From a virus: a stretch of 64,000 bases of DNA. Positions 22,513 through 31,465 of this stretch are shown piece after piece (within the stretch, counting starts at the first letter, position 1; each line of letters opens with the position of its first letter). The stretch covers positions 1 through 64,000 of the IMG/VR virus record IMGVR_UViG_3300034072_000375; one strand, given 5' to 3'. The position numbers were made by a program, and so were the translations under genes. The notes below the pieces were generated by a model. The model had not been told where the DNA came from. It worked only from the letters and a program-made list of their open reading frames with translations, and did not search any database.

Positions 22513-22522
22513 GGAGTACAAT

Positions 22523-23101
22523 GTGACAACCTATATGACCTCGGATTTGCACTTTTACCATAAGAACATTTGCAAGTTCACAGATCGACACAAGGTAGTC
22601 CAGCAAGAGCAACACGAAGAGTGGTTGATTGACATTTGGAATAATACTTGCACGAAATCTGATAAGGTATGGCATTTAGGTGATTTTACTTTTCTGTCCA
22701 GGTACGAAGAAATTGCTGCACTTGTAAAGAAACTACCGGGTCAGAAGTTCTTCATCAAGGGTAATCATGATCGTACAAAGGTTTTGGATGCTTTGAAGAA
22801 AGACGGATTGATTCAAAATTGGTATCATTACGAAGAAATCAAGATTGGTGAAACACCTGCGTGTTTGTTTCACTTTCCTATTGCGTCATGGCACAAAGTA
22901 GGTTATGGTGCTTGGCACCTCCACGGCCATTCTCACGGGTCATATAAAGTCGAGCAAGGGAAAATCCTTGACGTAGGAATTGATAGCGCGTATAATTTAT
23001 ACGGTGAACACAAGTTCTTCTCGGAAGAAGATATCATAGAGTACATGAGCAACCGACAGATTAAAACTGTAGATCATCACCGAATTGTTGAAAAGGACTA
23101 A
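22523..23101 (+). CDS. Calcineurin-like metallophosphoesterase
   Basis: The metal-binding motifs appear in order: SDLHFYH, HLGDFTF, KGNHDR, HFPIASWH, HGHSHG. GTG 22523 is the start with AAGGAG 6 nt upstream; the longer frame has no site. Placed after the RNA kinase and ligase, it may remove 2',3'-cyclic or 3' phosphates during RNA repair. Similar phage enzymes are otherwise uncharacterised. Confidence 0.85.
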   Translation: MTTYMTSDLHFYHKNICKFTDRHKVVQQEQHEEWLIDIWNNTCTKSDKVWHLGDFTFLSRYEEIAALVKKLPGQKFFIKGNHDRTKVLDALKKDGLIQNWYHYEEIKIGETPACLFHFPIASWHKVGYGAWHLHGHSHGSYKVEQGKILDVGIDSAYNLYGEHKFFSEEDIIEYMSNRQIKTVDHHRIVEKD

Positions 23102-23102
23102 C

Positions 23103-23351
23103 ATGCTAACAAACATCCTAGAATTCTTCCGAGGGAAGAAAGATACTTTTGTAAAAACAAACGTATCTAGAGAGCATTACATGCCAGCTTACGTTGATAG
23201 CGACTTAGGAACCTACTGGCCTTCACAGTGGGATGAAGTACAAGTTGAAGAAATCGACTGGGAAGCCTTTGAGCAAGCCATGAAGGAACTTGAGGAGTCT
23301 TTTCAAGAAGGTGGAAGTAATTCGCACCGTAATCCATTGGTGAAATCATGA
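23103..23351 (+). CDS. Small acidic hypothetical protein (82 aa)
   Basis: ATG 23103 after AAAAGGAC. Basic start (LEFFRGKKDTF), then a strongly acidic helix with WEAFEQAMKELEESFQEG. Function unknown. Its end overlaps the next start (ATGA). Confidence 0.7.
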   Translation: MLTNILEFFRGKKDTFVKTNVSREHYMPAYVDSDLGTYWPSQWDEVQVEEIDWEAFEQAMKELEESFQEGGSNSHRNPLVKS

Positions 23352-23689
23352 GCGAATACATACCTGATTCATGGGTTATCGTTAAGATTCAATCCGAGAA
23401 ATATGGAACAATCTATAAAGTTCTAGCAGGCTGGTCTGGAAGTTATCTCTATGGTGCTTCTTGGAAGCTCTCTTCGGGGATTGTTACCTTTGAAGACAAG
23501 GGGGAGCATTACGAATCCTTGCAAGATTCTGGAAGCACTTACACTCTGTATAAGAGTTCAGAGAGAATGAGTGCTATTATGGCTAGTACTTTTGCAAGTT
23601 TTGAAGAGCAACTTAAAGGGAATGATGGTGCAATTGAAGTGATTGATTCAGGAGATTACGTGAATAATAGCAAAGGAGTGACTGAGTGA
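23348..23689 (+). CDS. Conserved hypothetical protein (113 aa)
   Basis: Beta-rich, beginning MSEYIPDSWVIVKIQSEKYG, with a repeated Trp-Ser-Gly strand (LAGWSGSYLYGASWKLSSGI). This style of small protein is seen in several large phages without known function. Coupled to both neighbours by 4-nt overlaps. Confidence 0.8.
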   Translation: MSEYIPDSWVIVKIQSEKYGTIYKVLAGWSGSYLYGASWKLSSGIVTFEDKGEHYESLQDSGSTYTLYKSSERMSAIMASTFASFEEQLKGNDGAIEVIDSGDYVNNSKGVTE

Positions 23690-24006
23690 CCAACAAAATC
23701 TACGCTAAAGACCTTGCACGAGCAATGTCTGAGACTTCTGATAAGATGTACACCATTTACGAGTGCCAAGATTTCTTGGATATCTTCCAAAGGACTATCG
23801 AAGGGTTGATGCTTGAAGGCACTCAAGTAACCCTTACAGGCTTTGGTTCATTCGCCCCTAAGTACAGCAAGCCAAGGGTTATGACTTCTGGGCTTACAGG
23901 AAAGGATTATGAAGTCCCTGCTGGGATGACTATGAAGTTCGTGGTTAGTCCTGCGTTTCAAGAAAATCTAAAGGCTAAATTCAGTGAAAGGAAGAGTCAT
24001 GAGTGA
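23686..24006 (+). CDS. HU/IHF-family DNA-binding protein
   Basis: Matches the HU/IHF pattern: helical dimerisation part (CQDFLDIFQRTIEGLMLEGT), the signature VTLTGFGSFAPKY, then the DNA-binding arm and return strand FVVSPAFQENLK. The arm is PRVMTSGLTGKDYEVPAGMT, with proline in place. A GTG start overlaps the previous stop. Likely bends phage DNA for replication, packaging or regulation. Confidence 0.9.
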   Translation: MTNKIYAKDLARAMSETSDKMYTIYECQDFLDIFQRTIEGLMLEGTQVTLTGFGSFAPKYSKPRVMTSGLTGKDYEVPAGMTMKFVVSPAFQENLKAKFSERKSHE

Positions 24007-24148
24007 CAATAAATCAGACGTTGAACGTTTTTACGATGCAGTTGCGGCTAAGTTTGGGGTACAAAAGAAGTTCAGTGAATTGACGCCTATGGAAGTCAAT
24101 ATTCTCTGTCAAGGTGTGTCAATGATTTTGCAGGTTGTGAGAGACTGA
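23999..24148 (+). CDS. Small hypothetical protein (49 aa)
   Basis: Starts MSDNKSDVERFYDAVAAKFG, overlapping the previous gene by 8 nt, and ends one base before the next ATG. Helical and regular (LTPMEVNILCQGVSMILQVV). Function unknown. Confidence 0.65.
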   Translation: MSDNKSDVERFYDAVAAKFGVQKKFSELTPMEVNILCQGVSMILQVVRD

Positions 24149-24149
24149 T

Positions 24150-24371
24150 ATGAAAGCACCTTGTACAAGCTTTGGTCAAACTAAAATGGTTGACGTAAAT
24201 GTTTACCTGAACGGTAAGAAACTTCAAGAAGTTTTTGAATGGGACGAGGACTATTGGATTTGTCGTCCTGAAGAGTGGTATGGTCTTATGTCAGAATCTT
24301 TGAAGTACAAGCGAGTAAGAGTTATTACCGAGGAAGATTGGAAGAAAGGTACACTATGCAACGACAATTAA
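24150..24371 (+). CDS. Small hypothetical protein (73 aa)
   Basis: Beta-rich acidic protein (VDVNVYLNGKKLQEVFEWDE), then a tryptophan-containing segment and a basic strand. Its 3' end overlaps the start of the next gene by 16 nt. Function unknown. Confidence 0.7.
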   Translation: MKAPCTSFGQTKMVDVNVYLNGKKLQEVFEWDEDYWICRPEEWYGLMSESLKYKRVRVITEEDWKKGTLCNDN

Positions 24372-24751
24372 TCTACTCAGCATGGAAGACACCAGACGGT
24401 ACGCTTCTACATAGCCGACACAGGCATGACTATTGCGAACACTTTGATGCCGTATCTAAGGAATGGTATATTCTTGATGGAGGCGCGGATTACCAAAGAT
24501 GTTCTATCAATACAGTACCTCCAGAAGACTTGACGCTTTATGCTGATGCCCCTCACGAGAAGATCAGAGAAGTCTTTATCTGGAAGTCCTACGGAAAGAA
24601 CTTCTCGCAGCCTGAAGGGGTTTATACACTGCTGAAGGATTTGACGGATGATCATTTAGAGGCTATACTTGATACACAGACGCATCTTCCTGAGTATATC
24701 TTGGAGATGTTTAGGAATGAGCAATTGTTTAGGAAGGAAAACCAATGCTAA
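24356..24751 (+). CDS. Conserved phage hypothetical protein (131 aa)
   Basis: ATG 24356 after AAAGG. The opening YSAWKTPDGTLLHSRHRHDY, followed by FDAVSKEWYILDGGADYQRC, is a pattern I recognise from many unrelated tailed phages, always of unknown function. The histidine-rich HSRHRHDYCEH could bind metal. Confidence 0.85.
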   Translation: MQRQLIYSAWKTPDGTLLHSRHRHDYCEHFDAVSKEWYILDGGADYQRCSINTVPPEDLTLYADAPHEKIREVFIWKSYGKNFSQPEGVYTLLKDLTDDHLEAILDTQTHLPEYILEMFRNEQLFRKENQC

Positions 24752-25092
24752 CAATCCAAGACTGGCTTGACGCTGGCTACAAACGCTACGACAATCATGC
24801 ATACAATAACGCGGACTTCCTCCTGCAGAAACGCTTCGATGATTCAGAGGGTAAGAAGTACTTCATTGACATTTGGGTGTACGAGCACTCAAAGCATGAG
24901 TACTACAGTCGCAACCCTGCCTTGCCGCCTGTGGGTTTTCAACCTGAAGTACAATTTCAGCGAGGAGATAAGATGACGTTGGACATGACGTTTATCATGA
25001 ATCAAGACAGCACTATTGCTGAGATTGAACAAGAGGTTGAGTGCTTTTGGTTGTTTCTGGAGAAGCCTTATTACCGCAAGTGGGAGGAATAA
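24745..25092 (+). CDS. Hypothetical protein (115 aa)
   Basis: Overlaps the previous gene by 7 nt. Beta-rich protein (YFIDIWVYEHSKHEYYSRN; VGFQPEVQFQRGDKMTLDMT) with acidic loop and an aromatic C-terminus. It looks like a strand-loop-helix domain found in phage early proteins. No function assigned. Confidence 0.8.
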   Translation: MLTIQDWLDAGYKRYDNHAYNNADFLLQKRFDDSEGKKYFIDIWVYEHSKHEYYSRNPALPPVGFQPEVQFQRGDKMTLDMTFIMNQDSTIAEIEQEVECFWLFLEKPYYRKWEE

Positions 25093-25095
25093 ACT

Positions 25096-25335
25096 ATGAC
25101 AGTAAAAGTTAAATTCAAAGGCGATAAGATCAAGGTTCAAGCTGGTGAGGGTTATTGCTCGAATGTCAAGGACTTGTTGATTCTTACGGATAACGGGAAC
25201 GGGTACTTCGTGAAACGCAAGAGTTATGTTTCAACGGAAGCAGATCAGGTGTTTAACCTAGATTATGCTGCGTTGGAGTACTTGTACTTTGCTTATAAGG
25301 CTATTTTGGAGAAGGATGGACATTGTGAAGATTAA
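25096..25335 (+). CDS. Small hypothetical protein (79 aa)
   Basis: Basic, beta-rich start (MTVKVKFKGDKIKVQAGEGY), helical end with AALEYLYFAYKAILEKDG. Its end overlaps the next gene's start. Function unknown. Confidence 0.7.
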   Translation: MTVKVKFKGDKIKVQAGEGYCSNVKDLLILTDNGNGYFVKRKSYVSTEADQVFNLDYAALEYLYFAYKAILEKDGHCED

Positions 25336-25867
25336 CCAAGCAGACACTTATAAATATGAGATATCTCATTTTGGTAAACTTGTTGAGCACGCAGAAGGTA
25401 AGGCGGGAGCTTGTTTTGACAACGTGATTGATTACTGCGAGAAGTACAAAGAATTAGGTCAAAACACAGGTGTTTCACTGGTGCTTGGTTTGCGTACATT
25501 TGATGACGACAAGTGCACAATGTGTTATCATTACTTAGTAAAGAACAATGACACCGGAGAATTCAGTGATCCTCAGTATTGGCGTTACACTTTTGTAGAA
25601 CTTCATAATTGGTCGTTAGATGAATACAAACGAGAGATTGAGGAATTTGAAAATGAAAAAGGTTTCCGACAATCATCAGAATTCTTTCAGTGGTATTGTG
25701 AAAATAACAATAAAGCATTGAAGTCCGTGATTGAACTTATTAAGGATTTAGCTGATTGCAAGGTGAAGCTGACTTCACAAGCAATTCGTGATTATTTTGA
25801 ATTAGGTTATATCAGCTTCAAACCCACTTACGGTAAGAAAATGTTTTCTCTTTTGAATGTTGGTTAA
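25325..25867 (+). CDS. Hypothetical protein (180 aa)
   Basis: I chose GTG 25325, which has AAGGA 8 nt upstream; an ATG at 25316 would add three residues. Begins with KINQADTYKYEISHFGKLVE, has a glutamate-rich central helix (DEYKREIEEFENEKGFR) and ends in a helical bundle. No family recognised. It precedes the primase-helicase and its last codons carry that gene's ribosome site. Confidence 0.8.
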   Translation: MKINQADTYKYEISHFGKLVEHAEGKAGACFDNVIDYCEKYKELGQNTGVSLVLGLRTFDDDKCTMCYHYLVKNNDTGEFSDPQYWRYTFVELHNWSLDEYKREIEEFENEKGFRQSSEFFQWYCENNNKALKSVIELIKDLADCKVKLTSQAIRDYFELGYISFKPTYGKKMFSLLNVG

Positions 25868-25873
25868 GGAGGA

Positions 25874-27598
25874 TTGAAAATAGCAAATTTTGTTAAACAC
25901 ACATCCTGTCCAGACTGCGGCAGTAGTGACGGTTTGGCTGTGTATGACGATTCATCATCGCATTGCTTCGTATGTACAAAAACCATTCCTAGCGAAGAAT
26001 ATAAACAGGAACGAAAAAGTTATTCTAAGAATAAAAAAGTCAAAGTAAAAGGAAAGGATGAAATGACAGAAAAAGTAAAGGCTTCAGTTACACCAGAAGA
26101 AACAGAATCCCTCAAAGGGAAAACAGGTCTAACTGCTGGTGGATATCGAGGTATTCGTGATGATGTACTGAAAGTGTTCGGAGTACGCACTGAACTAGAT
26201 GCGTCAGACGAGGTACTCGCACGTTACTATCCCTGTACAACCGAAGGAGAACTCACAGGATGGAAGCGCAGGGGTCATCCTAAGAACTTTGGAGGAAGCA
26301 TCGGTAACACAGGAAACTCTTGCGATCTGTTCGGTCAATTCCGTTTCAAGAACGGTGGTAAAGTATGTCTGATTGTCGGCGGGGAAGAAGACCAACTCGC
26401 TGCTTATCAGATGTTGAAGGATTATTACGTTTCTAAAGGTTGGGACTTTGAACCCGTGGTGGTATCACCAACAGTAGGAGAAACGGGCTGTGCAAAGCAG
26501 ATTGCCAATCAGTACTCTTGGTTCGATGGTTACTCCAAGATCGTGATTGGTATGGATACGGATGATGCTGGTAAGGCCGCAATTGAAAAGATTATTGCCG
26601 TTCTTCCAAAGGGGAAGACTTTCATTGCTAACTGGTCGTTGAAAGACCCTAATGAAATGCTTTTGAAAGGTAAAGAAAAGCAGTTTATCAGTGATTTCTA
26701 TAATGCTAAAGCGTATGTTCCGGTTGGAATAATGGCTTCTTCTGATCTTTATGATAAAATCCTGCAACAGGCATCTGTAGAAAAGACACCGTTTCCACCT
26801 TGGATGGGTAAACTCAATGAGATGTTTGTGGGTGGTATGCCCGGCAATGCTATCATTAACATAGCAGCAGATACAGGTCTAGGAAAAACAACCCTTGTGA
26901 ACTCTATGGTTGAGTATTGGATTTTTAACTCTCCGCATACGGTAGGTGTAGTATCGATGGAACTTGATTCTTCTCAGTACGGAGAAGCCCTTCTGGGTCA
27001 ATATATTCATCGCAAGATTTCTTTGATTGCTGACATGGACGAGCGTTTGCGCTTTTTGAAATCAGATGAGATTAAAGGTAAAGCGAATCAGTTATTTCTG
27101 AAAGAAGATGGTTCACCGCGCTTTTATCTTCTTGATAACAGAGATGGTTCTGTAGAAGACATTCAAGCTGCGATTGAAGAACTTGTAGTTGGTTGTGGAG
27201 TAAAGATTATCATTCTTGATCCGTTGCAAGATGTACTCGATGGTCTATCAAACGAAGAACAGGCTCTTTTCATGAAATGGGCAAAGGGGCTTATTAAATC
27301 TCACGGAACAACACTGTGCCTGATTAATCATATGAGGAAGACCCCTGCCGGTCAGTCTGGGGGTGATCATGAAAGCAACATTATGGGGTCAAGCACTATT
27401 ATTAAATCAGCTAGTGCTAATATCTTATTGAAAAGGGATAAAATGTCAGACGACCCGATTTTACGCAACACCACAGAGATTTCGGTCACAAAGAATAGAC
27501 TATACGGTATTACTGGCCCAGCAGGTGCTGTTTACTACGACAACCAAACAGCGAGACTGCATAATTTAGATGATTGGTTAAACGAAAACGCAGGATAA
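25874..27598 (+). CDS. T7 gp4-like DNA primase-helicase
   Basis: 574 residues, close to T7 gp4 (566). N-terminal zinc finger with CPDCGSSDG and HCFVC; TOPRIM region CLIVGGEEDQLAAY and IGMDTDDAGKAA; a RecA-like helicase with Walker A GLGKTT near residue 334, then VGVVSMELD, IIILDPLQDV and LINHMRK. Makes primers and unwinds DNA at the fork. TTG 25874 is only 1 nt from the AAGGAGG site, while ATA 25880 is at ideal distance, so the true start is unusual. An internal ATG at codon 64 with its own site could give a form lacking the zinc finger, like T7 gp4B. Confidence 0.93.
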   Translation: MKIANFVKHTSCPDCGSSDGLAVYDDSSSHCFVCTKTIPSEEYKQERKSYSKNKKVKVKGKDEMTEKVKASVTPEETESLKGKTGLTAGGYRGIRDDVLKVFGVRTELDASDEVLARYYPCTTEGELTGWKRRGHPKNFGGSIGNTGNSCDLFGQFRFKNGGKVCLIVGGEEDQLAAYQMLKDYYVSKGWDFEPVVVSPTVGETGCAKQIANQYSWFDGYSKIVIGMDTDDAGKAAIEKIIAVLPKGKTFIANWSLKDPNEMLLKGKEKQFISDFYNAKAYVPVGIMASSDLYDKILQQASVEKTPFPPWMGKLNEMFVGGMPGNAIINIAADTGLGKTTLVNSMVEYWIFNSPHTVGVVSMELDSSQYGEALLGQYIHRKISLIADMDERLRFLKSDEIKGKANQLFLKEDGSPRFYLLDNRDGSVEDIQAAIEELVVGCGVKIIILDPLQDVLDGLSNEEQALFMKWAKGLIKSHGTTLCLINHMRKTPAGQSGGDHESNIMGSSTIIKSASANILLKRDKMSDDPILRNTTEISVTKNRLYGITGPAGAVYYDNQTARLHNLDDWLNENAG

Positions 27599-27624
27599 AT
27601 TGAAACAAGAAAGGATTTGTAAAT

Positions 27625-28566
27625 ATGAAACTTATAGACTTAACAGGTAAGAGATTTGAAAGACTTACAGCGGTAAGGGTGTCGGGTCATAAACCCGTTA
27701 AGTGGGAATGTGTCTGCGATTGTGGCAATGTAGTAAATGTTTCCGCAGGTAATCTCACAAAGAAAACAAATTCAACACGTTCGTGCGGTTGCTTGTGGGC
27801 TTCTGATATTAAAATTGAAGTGGGACAAGTCAGAGATTCAAACTCGGGTAAGTTCGAGGTTGTTGAATTACTTGGAGGAGAAAAAGTCCTTTGTAGATTC
27901 GAAGACGGAAATACTGTTGTTGCACAAAAAGGAAACATCCGAATTGGCAACGTATGGAATCCGTATTATCCGGCCATTCATGGGATGGGATTTGTTGGAG
28001 TAGGAGATTACTCAACGAAAATTAAGGCTCATCATTATTGGTCTAAAATGATGCAGCGTGCGTATTGTCCTATTTATAAAAAAGAACATCCAACGTATGA
28101 AGATGTTACCGTGAGTCCTGATTGGTTAAATTATCAAATATTTGCTGAGTGGTGTACCAAAAGAAAGCAGTACGGAAACATGGGGTACAATCTTGATAAA
28201 GATATCATCGTCAGAGGAAACAAAATTTACTCAGAAGATCACTGTACACTTGTACCTCAAAGAATTAATAAGTTACTGATAACTAAAACAAACGTGCATT
28301 CAGATACGCCTCTTGGTGTAAAAAGAATTAAGGATAAATTTAACAGGGTGATAGGCTACACTGCGACTTGTCATGATAATGGAAAAGAACTATACTTCGG
28401 CTACTATTCTAATCCAGCAGATGCTTTCTTTGCTTACAAAGCAGGAAAAGAAGCCTTGATTAAGAGGGTTGCAGATGAATACAAGCACATGTTAGATGAC
28501 AAAGTTTACGATGCTTTGTTAAAGTATGTAGTCTTTGACACAAATGGAATTGTTCAAATAGATTAA
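27625..28566 (+). CDS. Homing-endonuclease-like protein with zinc motif and AP2 domain
   Basis: N-terminal cysteine cluster WECVCDCGN and SCGCLW, typical of a group of phage endonuclease-like proteins, then WSKMMQRAYC, LDKDIIVRGNKIYSEDHC, TLVPQRINKLLI and a C-terminal AP2-like DNA-binding part (TPLGVKRIKDKFNRVIGYTA). It sits between the primase-helicase and the DNA polymerase, a favoured site for free-standing homing genes. AAGGATTTGTAAAT precedes the start. Confidence 0.75.
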   Translation: MKLIDLTGKRFERLTAVRVSGHKPVKWECVCDCGNVVNVSAGNLTKKTNSTRSCGCLWASDIKIEVGQVRDSNSGKFEVVELLGGEKVLCRFEDGNTVVAQKGNIRIGNVWNPYYPAIHGMGFVGVGDYSTKIKAHHYWSKMMQRAYCPIYKKEHPTYEDVTVSPDWLNYQIFAEWCTKRKQYGNMGYNLDKDIIVRGNKIYSEDHCTLVPQRINKLLITKTNVHSDTPLGVKRIKDKFNRVIGYTATCHDNGKELYFGYYSNPADAFFAYKAGKEALIKRVADEYKHMLDDKVYDALLKYVVFDTNGIVQID

Positions 28567-28584
28567 GCAAGATTAAGGAGTAAA

Positions 28585-30783
28585 ATGAAATTAGAAAGTC
28601 TTTTTGTTTTTGACATCGAAACATACAAAGAAGTATTCACCTTCAGCGTTGTTCGCGCAGACGGAAAGTTCAAGAAGACTTTCTCTTGTTCTAAGTTTAA
28701 GAATGAAATTGAAGGAATCTTCAAGTGCTTGGACTATCTGCACGACAACGACTATTATCTAGTTGGGTTCAACTCCAATCAATTTGACTGGCCTATTATT
28801 CAACAACTCATAGACAAGCGATCAAAGTTACCAAAATCAGGTAGAGCAATTGCTTCTTATGTTTTTGAACTTGCACAAAAACAGATTGATTCTTTTCGCG
28901 GAGAGGGGTTTGGTAATACGGTAAAGTACGAAGATCAGTACGTAAAGCAAATTGACTTGTTCAAAGTTCATCACTTTGACAACCGCAATCGCATGACAAG
29001 CCTGAAGTTGATTGAATTCAATCTGCGCATGGACAACCTAGAAGACTTACCGTATGACATTCATTCGGAACTTACGGAAGAAATGATTGCAGATATCATC
29101 TTCTACAACGAGCATGATGTTGAGGCAACTCGATTGTTTCTGCATCAGTCGATCCCTCAGATTGAATTTCGTTTTCAGCTTACTGAAAAGTACGGAAAGA
29201 GTTTTCTAAATCACAATGACGGTAAGATTGGTAAAGATTACTTTCAGATGGAACTTGAAAACAGAGGTGTAAAACTTCATACGTTCAAGAACGGTAAAAA
29301 AGTACTCAAACAAACACCACGATCAAAGATTAACATTGGTGAGTGCTTGTTTAGTTATTATGACTTCAAGCGACCAGAGTGCATTGCAGTGAAGGAATGG
29401 TTTAGTGAACAAACTATTTCAGAAACCAAAGGTGTATTCTCTGACATTGAAGAACATCGTCTAGGTGAAGTTGCTCAGTACGCAGAGATGACAGTAAAGC
29501 GAAAGAAGTTCAAGGGAGTTCCTTCTGAAAAAGATCGTGAAGTCTTTCTAAAGGAACATCCTTGTGGATGGATTGAAGAAGAAGAACTGAAAGCTACAGA
29601 GTACTTGTTTGACAGTGAAGGTAATCACGTAACGGAGTACCCTTTGGATTCTGAAGGCTCACCTGATTTCACAAAGAAACCGAAAAAGGTTCGTGTACCG
29701 AAGAAATCCTACTGGGGTTGCTATCGAGTAGCTGAGACATTGAACATTCTTTTGGATGGTCTTCGCGTTGACTTTGGTGTAGGAGGTATTCATGCTAGCT
29801 TGTCTGAAAAGCTTGTAAGGGAAACTAGCAAATACAAGATTCTCGACGCCGATGTAAGTTCAATGTACCCTAACATCGCAATCAGCAATCGTGTGTACCC
29901 TGAACATCTAGGAGAGGAGTTTTGTGACATTTACTTGGATGTGTACGAACAACGTAAGTCCTATGCGAAAGGTACACCTGAAAATGCAATGCTAAAGCTT
30001 GCATTGAACTCTGTTTACGGGGACTCAAATAACCAATACAGCGTGTTCTATGATCCGATGTACACAATGAAGATTACTGTCAATGGTCAATTGTCGTTGT
30101 TGATGCTTGCGGAAAGACTTCTGGAAATTGAAGGACTGAAACTTGTTCAGTTGAACACAGATGGTCTAACTGTCGCCCTACCAAGAGACAAGGAAGATGA
30201 GTACTCTGCTGTGTGCAAGAAATGGGAATCAGATGTTGGTTTGGAACTTGAGTTTGTAGAATACGAAAGAATGATGATTCGTGATGTAAACTCTTACTTA
30301 GCAATCTACAAGAAAGGTGGTGTAAAGCGCAAGGGGGCTTATCAGTACGAAGGTCTTGGCTGGCACCAGAATCAGTCTTCGTTGGTCATCCCGATGGCTG
30401 CTGAAGCTGCAATGGTGAAAGGTGAAGAAATTGAGTCATTTGTCCGAGAGCACTTTGCTAAAGGTAATAAGTTCGATTTCATGCTTCGCACCAAAGTTGA
30501 CAAGAGTTCCAAACTCGTGTTAGTATCCGATGAAGGTGTTGATGTTGAGCAACAGAGAATCTGCCGATACTATCCGTCTAAGAACGGTGGTAAGCTAGTG
30601 AAATTGATGAAAGCACTTCCTGATTCAGAAGATAAGTCAGATCGTAGGTTGTCAATTGACTCGCAATGGAAAGTCAAAACATGCAACAATATGAAAGATT
30701 TCGACGGTGATGTTGACTTTGATTACTATGTGCAGGAAGCCGAAAAGCTTGTAATTCGTAAAGTGACGGAAAAACCACAATGA
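28585..30783 (+). CDS. Family B DNA polymerase with 3'-5' exonuclease
   Basis: Exonuclease motifs FDIET (residues 9-13), FNSNQFDWP and YNEHDVEAT; polymerase motif A DADVSSMYPNI, motif B KLALNSVYG, and motif C LNTDGLTV. Motif C has Asn where DTDS-type enzymes have the first Asp; other phage polymerases share this, but it is worth noting. At 732 residues it is compact. It replicates the genome with the T7-like helicase and gp2.5-like protein, a mixed replisome, since T7 itself uses family A. Confidence 0.93.
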   Translation: MKLESLFVFDIETYKEVFTFSVVRADGKFKKTFSCSKFKNEIEGIFKCLDYLHDNDYYLVGFNSNQFDWPIIQQLIDKRSKLPKSGRAIASYVFELAQKQIDSFRGEGFGNTVKYEDQYVKQIDLFKVHHFDNRNRMTSLKLIEFNLRMDNLEDLPYDIHSELTEEMIADIIFYNEHDVEATRLFLHQSIPQIEFRFQLTEKYGKSFLNHNDGKIGKDYFQMELENRGVKLHTFKNGKKVLKQTPRSKINIGECLFSYYDFKRPECIAVKEWFSEQTISETKGVFSDIEEHRLGEVAQYAEMTVKRKKFKGVPSEKDREVFLKEHPCGWIEEEELKATEYLFDSEGNHVTEYPLDSEGSPDFTKKPKKVRVPKKSYWGCYRVAETLNILLDGLRVDFGVGGIHASLSEKLVRETSKYKILDADVSSMYPNIAISNRVYPEHLGEEFCDIYLDVYEQRKSYAKGTPENAMLKLALNSVYGDSNNQYSVFYDPMYTMKITVNGQLSLLMLAERLLEIEGLKLVQLNTDGLTVALPRDKEDEYSAVCKKWESDVGLELEFVEYERMMIRDVNSYLAIYKKGGVKRKGAYQYEGLGWHQNQSSLVIPMAAEAAMVKGEEIESFVREHFAKGNKFDFMLRTKVDKSSKLVLVSDEGVDVEQQRICRYYPSKNGGKLVKLMKALPDSEDKSDRRLSIDSQWKVKTCNNMKDFDGDVDFDYYVQEAEKLVIRKVTEKPQ

Positions 30784-30948
30784 CACACTTCCACTACTTC
30801 TATTGCAGTGAATTCTCCTGTATAATCAAGTTATCCTCCTCAGGAACAGAACTCCAGCGAATCAGCATCCCTCGTTCCGACCTGATGAAACTTGCCCTCG
30901 TTTGCTGGGAGAATTCGATTGATAAACTTGCTACGGAAAGGGAATGAG
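30784..30948 (+). promoter_or_regulatory. Leader with possible promoter
   Basis: 165 bp without a gene after the polymerase. TATAAT (30821-30826) follows a weak -35. Downstream, TCAGG and CCTGA, and GGAAC with GTTCC, form a possible leader hairpin (30840-30885). It would serve the genes from 30949. Confidence 0.45.
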
Positions 30949-31155
30949 ATGAACAGACAAGAACTTAAAGAAGCACTCCGTGATCTTGCACAGCAAGACC
31001 CTGAATTCATGAAGGAACTGATCGGAGAGGTTGTCAAGAGTAATCTGTCCATTTGTACTGCATCAGACGGAGACTACTACAATCCGGGAATTACCTATGT
31101 TTTGGAGTGGAAGACTGACGACTACAGTTATGAAGAATTTTCCAAGGCATACTAA
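30949..31155 (+). CDS. Small hypothetical protein (68 aa)
   Basis: ATG 30949 after GGAAAGGGAATGAG. Helical N-terminus (NRQELKEALRDLAQQDPEFM), acidic C-terminus with aromatic pairs. Function unknown. The next gene's start overlaps its stop. Confidence 0.75.
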   Translation: MNRQELKEALRDLAQQDPEFMKELIGEVVKSNLSICTASDGDYYNPGITYVLEWKTDDYSYEEFSKAY

Positions 31156-31403
31156 TGCACAAGTATCAACAAAAGATTTGGACAAAACAGAGTCCTCGTG
31201 ATAAGATGATCAGGAACCGTACTTTCGGTGTAACCCCAGGTTGCATCCCTGACCCAAAGAAAGGTTACAAGCGCTTTGAACGTTGGCTTAAACGTCCTCG
31301 GAAAGCTATTGAGTTGTATTGGCGAGTACGATGGGTTAAGACTTGGCAGGATATGCAAGGACGCAACGTGGTTGCGGCTGCTCTGCGTAAGGGTTTACAT
31401 TGA
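31155..31403 (+). CDS. Small basic hypothetical protein (82 aa)
   Basis: Strongly basic throughout (KYQQKIWTKQSPRDKMIRNR; YKRFERWLKRPRKAIELYWR), suggesting nucleic-acid binding. Coupled to the previous gene. No family recognised. Confidence 0.7.
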   Translation: MHKYQQKIWTKQSPRDKMIRNRTFGVTPGCIPDPKKGYKRFERWLKRPRKAIELYWRVRWVKTWQDMQGRNVVAAALRKGLH

Positions 31404-31435
31404 AGTAGCAAAAATACAACACAGCAAGAAAAAGA

Positions 31436-31465
31436 TTGCACAGAGTAAAGAAGCTGTGCTATAAT
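31436..31465 (+). promoter_or_regulatory. Promoter before the tRNA-like element
   Basis: TTGCAC (31436-31441), 18 bp, TATAAT (31460-31465). The predicted start is just before a hairpin (GACGACTA with TAGCCGTC, 31473-31492) and 30 nt before the tRNA-like sequence. Confidence 0.7.
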
